From contig QKEL01000011.1 of NCBI GenBank assembly GCA_003252395.1, positions 1 through 64,000 on the forward strand: a stretch of 64,000 nt of DNA, written 5' to 3'. Of the stretch, positions 40,926 to 48,185 are shown piece by piece. The position numbers and the translations under genes were made by a program. Below the pieces are notes generated by a model, which was not told where the DNA came from, made no database searches, and worked only from the letters and a program-made list of their open reading frames with translations. The DNA comes from Spirochaetales bacterium (GTDB taxonomy: Bacteria; Spirochaetota; Spirochaetia; Treponematales; Treponemataceae). The first letter of the stretch is position 1. Each line of letters begins with the position of its first letter.

Positions 40926-40926
40926 T

Positions 40927-42720
40927 TTAGTCGGACCTTTGCGAGAAGAAGAAAACGGTCGAGGCGATAAACGCCGTGACCAAGAGGGCCAAGGTGAGCA
41001 AAAGGGCGAAGGAAGGGGCGATCCCCACGAAAACGGCCACGAATAGGGCGATGAAATAACGAACGGACTCGAGAACCCCTTCGAGCACCACCGGCAGGGC
41101 CGGCAGGGGAAGGATCCACCAGGCCTTGAAGAAGGAATTCGGGCTCAGGCGATACTTCCACCCCATGGTAATCATGAAAATGGCGACGATTAAGACGATA
41201 AACGGCTCGGAGAGCCGCATGATTATCTCTCGCATAAAGCCTTCGCCCGAAAAACCGTATCGCTCGGCCGTATCGGCAAAGCGCATCAAGTCCGCCAAAT
41301 CCATCGATTCGAAGCCCCGGTTCGCCAAAGTCGCCCGGGTGAAGTCCGCATACGGCATATCGAGTACCAGAATGCTGGATTCGCGCTCGGGAAGCTCGCC
41401 GCGGATTACCGCCGGTCCGGTTCCGGCATCCTTCCGCGCGCGATCTTCGGCGCGCAATAGAATTTCAGGCCGCGCGATCCCCCGTTCATCCCGCCAGGAA
41501 AAGAGCTTCGCGTATGGGGTCTCGAAATGATACAGAAGGGAGCCCGCGCCACTGAAGGACGCGTATTCAAAACCGCGAAGGTAGGCCAGGTCATGGCCAT
41601 TCGACCGCGCATAGGCAATGCCCCGGGCAAACACCGCGTCCATTCCGCCATCCGTTCGTTTGATCGTGAAAAAAACGTTTCGGTCGCTCTCGAACGAGGC
41701 CAAATCAAAGGTTTCGTCCATGAAAAAACGCGTATCGAGAAGGCCCTGGGTCGCGATTTCCAAAAGCCGCTCCACGTCGGGATCGATTTTCGAGGGGTTA
41801 GCGGCCGACTCCCGTTCGCGTAGGTCGTGGAGAACGTAGTACGCGTTCAGAAAGTCGCCGTTCTCGATCGACTCATACCCGGTGCGCTTGATGTCGAATA
41901 GCTCGGCCTCCGCGGGGTTCGCCGCAGCGGTTCCCTCGGTTATTTGGTTCCAGGCCTCTGAGGCCTGGCGAAGCGCGTCCTGCTTCAAGGGGTCGGTTCC
42001 CGGCGCCAATCGCCACGCGAGCATGGCGTAATAATGGGCGGTGTACCAATCGCCGGCGGACAGCGCCGATTTCGACCGGGAGAGGGCGGAACGGACGGTC
42101 AGGTTTTCGGGATTGTACGATTCCATGGCGGTTCCGCTCGATTCGCCCGCGGCAACGGGGACGTTCTCGCCGCTTTCGGCAATCCCTTTCCGGGCAACCT
42201 CCCGAAGCCGCGTGGCGTCCCCGTCGTCTTTATTGATCCGCAATGCCAGGTCCGCGTAGGAGAGGGCCTCCGCGAAGCTACCGGTCCCGATGTCCGACTC
42301 GGCGAGCCGAAGGTACTCCCGATAGTTCTCGCTCTTCGCGATATCCGCTTCCTGATGCCGGGTCATGGCGGGTTTCACGCCTTCGTCCAGTATTACGTAG
42401 GCGGATAAAGAAACTATGCAAATAATGAACGCGCCCCGGAGTTGAACGATATGCTCGGCCGACCAGCGGGGAACGGCGCCCGCTTGGGGCCCTTTTCGCG
42501 GCGAGAAGGCGATCGCGTAGCCCGTTAGGATTCCCGACGTGAATAGGGACGGGAAGAAACGAATGAAAAGCAATACGCCCGAACGGAGCTTCCACCAGGG
42601 AAGCAAGGGGTCGATTAAGGCCTCCGGCGCCGGATGAAACGCGGCCCACCCGATCGCCGCGGCGAAACCGAGAACCATGAACGCGAAGAGGGCGGGAAGC
42701 GCGCGCCGGGACTCAGACAT
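40927..42720 (-). CDS. Multi-TM protein with TPR-like cytosolic or periplasmic insert, unknown
   Basis: The 597-aa product has three hydrophobic helices at the N terminus (about 8-25, 42-62, 97-117). A soluble region of about 380 residues follows, including tetratricopeptide-like helices (GSFAEALSYADLALRINKDD, AGDWYTAHYYAMLAWRLAPG), then three or more helices at the C terminus (about 500-590). The start has GGAGG and overlaps the preceding gene by 8 nt (ATGTCTGA), so translation is coupled. The pair shares a 3TM-soluble-3TM plan with the neighbour. No family recognised. Confidence 0.75.
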   Translation of the reverse strand: MSESRRALPALFAFMVLGFAAAIGWAAFHPAPEALIDPLLPWWKLRSGVLLFIRFFPSLFTSGILTGYAIAFSPRKGPQAGAVPRWSAEHIVQLRGAFIICIVSLSAYVILDEGVKPAMTRHQEADIAKSENYREYLRLAESDIGTGSFAEALSYADLALRINKDDGDATRLREVARKGIAESGENVPVAAGESSGTAMESYNPENLTVRSALSRSKSALSAGDWYTAHYYAMLAWRLAPGTDPLKQDALRQASEAWNQITEGTAAANPAEAELFDIKRTGYESIENGDFLNAYYVLHDLRERESAANPSKIDPDVERLLEIATQGLLDTRFFMDETFDLASFESDRNVFFTIKRTDGGMDAVFARGIAYARSNGHDLAYLRGFEYASFSGAGSLLYHFETPYAKLFSWRDERGIARPEILLRAEDRARKDAGTGPAVIRGELPERESSILVLDMPYADFTRATLANRGFESMDLADLMRFADTAERYGFSGEGFMREIIMRLSEPFIVLIVAIFMITMGWKYRLSPNSFFKAWWILPLPALPVVLEGVLESVRYFIALFVAVFVGIAPSFALLLTLALLVTAFIASTVFFFSQRSD

Positions 42721-43735
42721 GGTCGCCTCCGGCGGGCTGCCTGCGCAAGCGCCTAAGGGCAGCGGGCCCCCCGATAAAAAGAAGAACGAGACAGGAAAGC
42801 GCGGCATAGCACAAGGGCCCGATCAGATCCGGCCGGTCGGAGAGCCACGGAAAACCCGAGAGCCGCTGCCACGCCAGTCCGGAATGAAATTCCGGATAGA
42901 GGTAATAAATCGCGCTAAAGGCAGCTAAGGTTGAAAGCAAGTTTAATAGCCGCCAGCCGGTACTGAAGGAGAAGGCCCAGAGGGATAGCACCGCGAGGAA
43001 AAGACTGCCGGCCTCGATATAATACCCCCAGGCGCCTCGATAGGAGGCTTCGCGCAGGCCGGTCAAAACCGGAATGGTTACGGAACGGAAAAAGCCGAGG
43101 AAGGGAATCGATTGCGTCAATGTCGCCAGCGGGGAATTGGCCTCGCCAGCCTTGGGAACGATCGCCTGTCCGTTGGATACGAGCGATCCTGATGAGGGCT
43201 CATAAACGCACGAATCGTAAACCGACAAAGCGGGGGTCTTCAGCGAGCCCCCGCCGCCCAGGGTAATGACTGGATAGACCGTCATGCCGTCATCGCTTTC
43301 CATGAACCATACGGCCTTGGTTCCGTCTTCGCCCTGCCGCACGATTCCGGGGGGAAGGACGCGGTTAATCCGAACCGAAAGAGACAGATCGAGAGCGCGC
43401 CGCGCTTGGCTTAGGGTAGACGAGAAATTCCAGGAAAGCGGAATCAAAACGACGATCGATACAAATGCCAGGACTATAACGATAGGCGCGCTCAGATACC
43501 AGGAAGTCCGGTGACGCATCAGATAAAAGAACAGGAACAAAAACGAAAAGGACAGGGTAAAGGGAATCAAGTCGAGAATGCCAAAACCGAGGGCCTGAAT
43601 GAACTCCGCGTACTGACCGTCGAGTAAGGCCGTTAACACCTGAGTCGAATCCATGACGGTAAACAAGCCGAGGATAAAGGTCCAACCCAGGACCGTAACG
43701 CAGAATACTACCGGAAGCATTAGAGCATTCTTCAT
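42713..43735 (-). CDS. Multi-TM protein paired with the TPR-containing neighbour, unknown
   Basis: The 340-aa product has helices at about 7-27, 50-72 and 80-103. A beta-rich soluble part of about 130 residues follows (LSVRINRVLPPGIVRQGEDG, GGGGSLKTPALSVYDSC), then three C-terminal helices (about 240-262, 268-285, 310-330). The topology is reminiscent of LptF/LptG permeases, whose jellyroll sits between two TM triplets, but no diagnostic motif is seen. A TTGTAA-N17-TACTCT promoter ends 8 nt before the ATG. It is the first gene of a two-gene operon next to the AT-rich DnaA-box region. Confidence 0.75.
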   Translation of the reverse strand: MKNALMLPVVFCVTVLGWTFILGLFTVMDSTQVLTALLDGQYAEFIQALGFGILDLIPFTLSFSFLFLFFYLMRHRTSWYLSAPIVIVLAFVSIVVLIPLSWNFSSTLSQARRALDLSLSVRINRVLPPGIVRQGEDGTKAVWFMESDDGMTVYPVITLGGGGSLKTPALSVYDSCVYEPSSGSLVSNGQAIVPKAGEANSPLATLTQSIPFLGFFRSVTIPVLTGLREASYRGAWGYYIEAGSLFLAVLSLWAFSFSTGWRLLNLLSTLAAFSAIYYLYPEFHSGLAWQRLSGFPWLSDRPDLIGPLCYAALSCLVLLFIGGPAALRRLRRQPAGGDHV

Positions 43736-43743
43736 ACAGGATC

Positions 43744-43772
43744 AGAGTACCATGAGGGCATATCGTTTACAA
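43744..43772 (-). promoter_or_regulatory. Near-leaderless promoter of the two-gene membrane operon
   Basis: -35 TTGTAA (43767-43772), 17-bp spacer, -10 TACTCT (43744-43749) on the minus strand, 8 nt before the ATG. Confidence 0.5.
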
Positions 43773-43811
43773 GAACTTTTCTTTATTCCATATAGAATTC
43801 CGAAAGTAGTA

Positions 43812-43828
43812 AACAAGTTATCCACAGG
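43812..43828 (+). repeat. 17-bp direct repeat copy 1 (contains DnaA box)
   Basis: AACAAGTTATCCACAGG; identical copy at 44051-44067. Confidence 0.9.
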
Positions 43829-44050
43829 ATTTCCGCCCGATAAAACTTAAATATTCTGCAAATCTATATCTGACAAGAATTTCACCGGAAAAGCCTAACA
43901 GAGCTCGGATTCCCTCACGAAAGATGATAAATCCATATATAACAAGCATTTACTAATAATATTAGCATATTGCGAATTTAGGGATAACACCACGACGTAT
44001 AGAAATAGAATAAGTCCTTTGTATTATCCCGAACTTTCCCCGATATTCTC

Positions 44051-44067
44051 AACAAGTTATCCACAGG
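44051..44067 (+). repeat. 17-bp direct repeat copy 2 (contains DnaA box)
   Basis: Identical to 43812-43828, 239 bp apart. Confidence 0.9.
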
Positions 44068-44122
44068 CACCGATGGGAAATAGAATGTTTCACTAAACAA
44101 GGCAATTGTCAACGAAAAACAC

Positions 44123-44153
44123 AAAAAAAAAGACCGGTTCAAAACCGGTCTTT
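44123..44153 (-). terminator. Rho-independent terminator of the STAS gene
   Basis: On the minus strand AAAGACCGGT and ACCGGTCTTT pair over a 5-nt loop and are followed by nine T residues. Confidence 0.92.
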
Positions 44154-44173
44154 CGGATAGCCAAGTATGCTAA

Positions 44174-44725
44174 TTACCCCAGGAATACCTGACCATTATT
44201 ATCGATTGCGAGAATCGTTTTACACTCGGAACAGCGGAAGCGGCCAGCCTTTGTGGCCTTGAGCTTCTTTGAACAAATGGGACACGCGAAAATCTTCGGG
44301 AAAACCTCCGACTTCACCTCTATGCCGCTCGACTTGAAAAAATCGATAGAGTCGGCAAGAGAGTCCTTGATATTGAAGAATTGCGAAAACCCGAGCAGCT
44401 GAAATACTTCGTAAACCTTCGGTTGGATCTCAAGCAATACCACGTCGCCGCCTTTCGGCTTGACGGTCTTGAGAAAGGCAGTAAACGATCCAATACCCGT
44501 GGACGAGACATAGTTAAGGGCGCCACAATTAAAAATAAGCCGGTTAAAGCCGGCTTCAACAACCTTAGAGACCCGCTTCTGGAAAAAACTGGAGTTGTAT
44601 GTGTCGATATAACCGTTTAGGAATAATACTATGCATCCGTCAACGTCGTTAACTTTCTCCAACCGGATTTTCAGGCTATCGTCTTTCTCCTCATCGAATC
44701 CGGGGATAATACTGTTGTTATTCAT
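44174..44725 (-). CDS. STAS-domain protein with C-terminal zinc ribbon
   Basis: The 183-aa product has a STAS domain (about 17-125) like anti-sigma-factor antagonists, with the phosphorylatable serine in NYVSSTGIGSF (Ser74/75). A C-terminal zinc ribbon has two Cys-x2-Cys knuckles (ACPICSKKL and FRCSECKTI). In partner-switching systems the STAS protein binds a kinase/anti-sigma factor and is controlled by phosphorylation. No kinase or phosphatase gene is nearby. A TAGGAG Shine-Dalgarno and a strong TTGACA-N17-TATAGT promoter lie upstream. The zinc ribbon suggests nucleic-acid or protein binding in addition. Confidence 0.88.
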   Translation of the reverse strand: MNNNSIIPGFDEEKDDSLKIRLEKVNDVDGCIVLFLNGYIDTYNSSFFQKRVSKVVEAGFNRLIFNCGALNYVSSTGIGSFTAFLKTVKPKGGDVVLLEIQPKVYEVFQLLGFSQFFNIKDSLADSIDFFKSSGIEVKSEVFPKIFACPICSKKLKATKAGRFRCSECKTILAIDNNGQVFLG

Positions 44726-44770
44726 AGCACTCCTACCGTCCAGATTATCGGTCTTTTCTCTAATATCATT

Positions 44771-44799
44771 ACTATAAACATATTAAAAATAATTGTCAA
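44771..44799 (-). promoter_or_regulatory. Sigma-70-type promoter of the STAS gene
   Basis: Perfect -35 TTGACA (44794-44799), 17-bp spacer, -10 TATAGT (44771-44776) on the minus strand. Leader about 40 nt. The -35 overlaps the stop codon of the upstream SDR gene. Confidence 0.8.
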
Positions 44800-45509
44800 A
44801 TGAACTTTGGCTCCCAACCCTTGTCGGATCTGAGCGCCAAACCGTTTAAAAGCGGCCGTTTTAGCATAAAAATCGCCGTTTCTACCAGTTCTTCCCTGGT
44901 TATCAACGCCCCGTCCGGCGATTTTACCGCCAGGGACCGAGCGAGCTCGTCGCCGAGGCTACCGGTATCGACAAAGCCGGGACACAGTACATTGCACGAT
45001 ATACCCTCGTTGGCATACGCGAGGGATACCGATTTTGCGAGACTCGATAGCCCGGTCTTAACCGCGCCATACGCGGCGTTCGTCAGGAAACCGCGCGTTT
45101 CATCGGTGCGAGTACCGCCAAAAAGCAGTATCCGCCCCCAGGCAGACTCCCTCATGGACGGAAGCGCGGCAGAAACCAGGCTTCCGGGAAAACCGAGGTT
45201 CACCGAAGCCAAACGTTCCCAATCTTCCGCCGTCGTTTCATGCAAGGGCTTTTGGAGGAAGGGACCCCATACAATACATAATATATCCGTGTCTCTCGCA
45301 AGTTCAAGGGTTTTTTCCCTTCCCAGAGCGCTTTCAAGGTCCATTTTCTCCATTTTTACCCGAGACAGGTCTATATCGCCGGCATTCGCCCCGCGACCGA
45401 CGGCCGTGACAACGGCTCCCTCGGAAACCAGGGCGGTAGAGAGAACGGCTCCGATACCCGAGGTGCCCCCCACGACCAGGGCTCGTTTCCCCGAAAGGCT
45501 TAAGTTCAT
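44796..45509 (-). CDS. Short-chain dehydrogenase/reductase family protein
   Basis: The 237-aa product has the cofactor loop ALVVGGTSGIGAVLSTALV (T-G-x3-G-x-G pattern as GGTSGIG), the catalytic YGAVKTG (Tyr-x3-Lys) and NVLCPGFVDTG. The catalytic Ser region reads LLFGGTRTDE and the Ser is not obvious. Substrate unknown. The ATG chosen is 6 nt downstream of a TATCAT -10 with TTGTTG at the -35 position. A longer ORF upstream overlaps the divergent trmJ gene and lacks support. Confidence 0.82.
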   Translation of the reverse strand: MNLSLSGKRALVVGGTSGIGAVLSTALVSEGAVVTAVGRGANAGDIDLSRVKMEKMDLESALGREKTLELARDTDILCIVWGPFLQKPLHETTAEDWERLASVNLGFPGSLVSAALPSMRESAWGRILLFGGTRTDETRGFLTNAAYGAVKTGLSSLAKSVSLAYANEGISCNVLCPGFVDTGSLGDELARSLAVKSPDGALITREELVETAIFMLKRPLLNGLALRSDKGWEPKFI

Positions 45510-45515
45510 TCCATA

Positions 45516-45561
45516 ATGATACCCCACGGCGATTGACACAACAAGACGCATGGGAGAAAAT
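45516..45561. promoter_or_regulatory. Back-to-back leaderless promoters of SDR and trmJ
   Basis: The two -35 boxes abut: TTGACA on the plus strand (45533-45538) and TTGTTG on the minus strand (45539-45544). Plus: N17 then GAAAAT (45556-45561), 6 nt before a GTG. Minus: N17 then TATCAT (45516-45521), 6 nt before an ATG. Confidence 0.65.
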
Positions 45562-45567
45562 CCGCCC

Positions 45568-46308
45568 GTGAAAAGACTCCCCTGTTCGATAATTCTGTGC
45601 CGTCCAGAAGAAAGCGGCAATGTGGGCTCGGTATGCAGAGCGATGAAGACCATGGGCTGCTATGATCTGAGGATCGTGGGCGAAAAGGGAAGCTATGACG
45701 AAGAGCGCGTCAGGATCATGTCGGTTCACGCCTTCGATATCTGGCGGGAAGCCCGCTTCTTTCCGCCGACCGTCGACGGCTTAACCAGCGCCATGGCCGA
45801 TTGCGCCGTATCGGCGGGAACCACGCGCCGGATGGGGCAAAAAAGAAAATCGTGGGGCATGACCCCCGACCAATTCGCGAACCTCGCGCGGGAAACGGGC
45901 AGCAACGGCACGATAGGCCTCGTGTTCGGCAATGAACGGACGGGATTAACGGACGAGGAGTTAGCGCGGTGCGCCCTCGCCGTCAATATCCCCTCAAACC
46001 CGGATTTTCCTTCCTTAAACCTTTCTCACGCCGTGCAGATCATGACATATACCCTCTTTCGCGCCTTCGACGAACGGAAGCGGGGGTACGATCCCGTCTC
46101 GCTGGAACGGCTTGCAGGGGGTATCCGATCGATAACCGACAACATAGACAGAATGGGGCTATACCGAAAACCGGGACTGGAAGGCAACGCCCGGTTTCTC
46201 CAAGGCATTCTCGAGCGGGCCCAGGTATCCGAGGGAGAACTCACCCGGCTTGAAAAGCTGTTCCAGCGCATGGCTTGGATTAAAAGCGAATCTGCTCGGG
46301 ATAAATGA
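45568..46308 (+). CDS. TrmJ/TrmH-family RNA 2'-O-methyltransferase
   Basis: This 246-aa SPOUT methyltransferase has an N-terminal RPEESGNVGSVCRAMKTMG. The knot motifs follow: LVFGNERTGLTDEEL (motif II) and VNIPSNPDFPSLNLSHAVQI (motif III), typical of TrmJ, which methylates the ribose of residue 32 in tRNA. The GTG start is chosen because TTGACA-N17-GAAAAT ends exactly 6 nt before it; the in-frame ATG 18 nt upstream lies within the promoter. It is convergent and overlaps the sigma-54 activator gene by 29 bp at the 3' ends. Confidence 0.87.
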   Translation: MKRLPCSIILCRPEESGNVGSVCRAMKTMGCYDLRIVGEKGSYDEERVRIMSVHAFDIWREARFFPPTVDGLTSAMADCAVSAGTTRRMGQKRKSWGMTPDQFANLARETGSNGTIGLVFGNERTGLTDEELARCALAVNIPSNPDFPSLNLSHAVQIMTYTLFRAFDERKRGYDPVSLERLAGGIRSITDNIDRMGLYRKPGLEGNARFLQGILERAQVSEGELTRLEKLFQRMAWIKSESARDK

Positions 46309-47398
46309 CTTCCCCCTCGCAACCCGACGCCGCCCGCGCAAGGCAGCCGAAGAGCTGGCGAACGTTTCCCGGCCAATGGTATCCGTACAGCTTGTCCAGG
46401 GCGTTCGACGACAGCACCTTATTCTGCCCGTTCAGGCAGGAAGCCGCCAGCTGGGGAATATCTTCCCGGTGATCGCGTAGCGGCGGTATTTCGATCCGTA
46501 TCACGTCGAGCCTATAAAAGAGATCGGCCCGGAAAGCGCCGTCGCCTACCAGCGCGGACAGGTTCCGGTTGGTGGCGGAAATGAGCCTGAAGTTGACGGG
46601 GATCGATTCCCGGGCGCCGACCCTCGTTACCTCGCCCTCTTCCAGCACCCGCAACAGCTTGGGCTGAAGGGCGGGGTCCAGCTCCCCGATCTCGTCCAGA
46701 AAGGCCGTCCCGCCGTCCGCCTGCTCGAAGAGCCCGGGCGCGTCGACCGCATCGGTAAACGCGCCCCTCATGGTGCCGAAAAGCAGGCCGTCGGCCAGGG
46801 CAAAGGGCAAACAGCTCACGTTTATCGCCTTAAAGCGGCCCGTGGAGGCCGCGGAATGCCGGTGCAGCAAGCGCGCGACCAAATCCTTTCCGCAACCGGT
46901 TTCCCCGCTGATAAGAACGGGGTCGCGACGCGGCCGAAGCCTGACGATTTCGCTCCTGAGACGGGCAATCGCCGGGCTGGAACCGAGCAGGATATCGGCC
47001 AGGGAATCGACTTCGCGCCGGGAAAGGTCGGGGGACAACGCGCAGGCGTCGAAGAAGCGTTCAATCCGTTCCCGAAGCGCGGGAAAATCGTAGGGTATGT
47101 GAAAGTAGCCGCAGGCGCCAATGGATCGCGAGTATTCAAGAAAGCAAAAGGAATACTCGCGGCTGAGGATAAAAAGGGGCGGGCGGCGGGGGTTGGCGTT
47201 CAGGTCGGCCAATAGGTCAAGGACCCATACGCCCGTCAACGCGATATCGAACAGTATGAAATCAAAGGTTTCCTCGAAGATTAGCGCCACGACGCGGTCG
47301 GGCGCCGAGGGAACCACGATTGTCCATTCTCCTTTCGACTCGTACACGAGTCGCCTGGTGTCCGACGCAAGATGAGTTACGTGCAAGACCTTTTTCAT
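46280..47398 (-). CDS. Sigma-54-dependent activator with degenerate receiver and no DNA-binding domain
   Basis: The 372-aa product has an N-terminal receiver-like domain (1-115). Asp51 remains in ILFDIALTG, but the acidic pair is missing and the usual Lys site is His (GYFHIPYD). The NtrC-type AAA+ domain (about 138-370) has Walker A GETGCGKD (165-172), the sigma-54 contact loop GAFTDA (212-217, GAFTGA in most), Walker B TAFLDE, and ATNRNLSALV. It ends right after the AAA+ lid (WPGNVRQL), with no Fis-type helix-turn-helix. H. pylori FlgR and chlamydial CtcC share that truncated form and activate from solution. Confidence 0.9.
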   Translation of the reverse strand: MKKVLHVTHLASDTRRLVYESKGEWTIVVPSAPDRVVALIFEETFDFILFDIALTGVWVLDLLADLNANPRRPPLFILSREYSFCFLEYSRSIGACGYFHIPYDFPALRERIERFFDACALSPDLSRREVDSLADILLGSSPAIARLRSEIVRLRPRRDPVLISGETGCGKDLVARLLHRHSAASTGRFKAINVSCLPFALADGLLFGTMRGAFTDAVDAPGLFEQADGGTAFLDEIGELDPALQPKLLRVLEEGEVTRVGARESIPVNFRLISATNRNLSALVGDGAFRADLFYRLDVIRIEIPPLRDHREDIPQLAASCLNGQNKVLSSNALDKLYGYHWPGNVRQLFGCLARAASGCEGEVIYPEQIRF

Positions 47399-47441
47399 AA
47401 TCGCTATTTTCCTTATATCCGCTTTCAGGATGATACAAGGG

Positions 47442-48185
47442 CTACGTAGAACTCCGGAACAGCCGGCTGAATAGCAGTAGAATGGTATACCATAAATATT
47501 GGAAGATTCGGAAAATTCTTAACGGATTTTTAAGGACCGAGGGAAGATATTCAAGGCCCTTCTCGAAAAGCTCCTCCGAGACCCGGCGCTTCCGATCGGC
47601 GAACACCTCGATAACGTCGTCCGCGTAGAGGAAAAGGCCGTTGTGCAGCCGGCTCTTATTCCGGAAAATCCAACGGCGCCCGCCGGGAATCCCGTCGCCG
47701 ATCAACAGGAGGGAAGGATGGGCCTTGGAAATGGCGGTCATGATATTCCGCTCCATAGTGCGGTGGAAATACCCGGCGTACCGGCCCACGACCGAGAGCC
47801 CGGGAAAGGTGCTCCGCACGTTCCGTTCGGCCAGCATTAGGCTTCGCTGGTGCGCGCCGAAAAGGTACAGGGACTTGCAATAGCTTTCGAGGACGGTCAG
47901 GCTCGATATGATGAAGTTGAAGGGATGATACCGATGGGGCACGGGTTTATGAAGGAACCGGGCGCCCGAGATGAGGCTTTTCGAAAGCGGCAAAACGAGA
48001 GCAGCGTCCAGCACCATGGAACGGAATTCGCCCTTCCTGCGGGCCCGCAACAAGTCCCAAAGGGTAATGAACATGATGTGCTGGGGCCCGTTTCGCTCCA
48101 ACAGGGAGAGTATGGTGGATTCAAGCTCCTCCGGGGGAACTATGTCGAGGGGAACTTTCAGCAATTCTATTCGGGTAGTCGCCAC
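47442..48185 (-). CDS. WecG/TagA/CpsF-family glycosyltransferase
   Basis: The 247-aa product starts IELLKVPLDIVPPEELESTI. It has LYLFGAHQRSLMLAERNVRSTFPGLSVVG and LLLIGDGIPGGRRWIFRNKSRL, which follow the GT26 pattern (GxPxQE block replaced by GIPGGRRW). In the family it transfers ManNAcA or ManNAc to a lipid-linked sugar for surface polymers. Hydrophobic C-terminal residues (FRIFQYLWYTILLLFSRLF) could tether it to the membrane. It overlaps the end of rsmE by 19 nt. Substitutions in the conserved region make the substrate uncertain. Confidence 0.8.
   Translation of the reverse strand: MATTRIELLKVPLDIVPPEELESTILSLLERNGPQHIMFITLWDLLRARRKGEFRSMVLDAALVLPLSKSLISGARFLHKPVPHRYHPFNFIISSLTVLESYCKSLYLFGAHQRSLMLAERNVRSTFPGLSVVGRYAGYFHRTMERNIMTAISKAHPSLLLIGDGIPGGRRWIFRNKSRLHNGLFLYADDVIEVFADRKRRVSEELFEKGLEYLPSVLKNPLRIFRIFQYLWYTILLLFSRLFRSST

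Larger units (their letters stand above)
43773..44122. other. AT-rich non-coding block with DnaA boxes (candidate replication origin)
   Basis: About 350 bp without a gene. It holds two perfect DnaA boxes TTATCCACA (43818-43826 and 44057-44065, same strand), each within an identical 17-mer AACAAGTTATCCACAGG. Two near-boxes are TTATCCCGA (44024-44032) and, on the minus strand, TTATCCCTA (43979-43987). Between them lies a very AT-rich tract (about 43925-43980) rich in TAATAATATTAG-type sequence, suitable for strand unwinding, in an otherwise GC-rich genome. A half-site of the ParB site (TGTTTCAC, 44086-44093) follows. dnaA is not adjacent, so origin function is inferred. Confidence 0.55.

Noticed and set aside
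44086-44099. Possible parS site (TGTTTCAC then TAAACA)
   Set aside because: Only one half-site is perfect; the second half lacks the GTG of the 16-bp palindrome, so it is mentioned only as a half-site.
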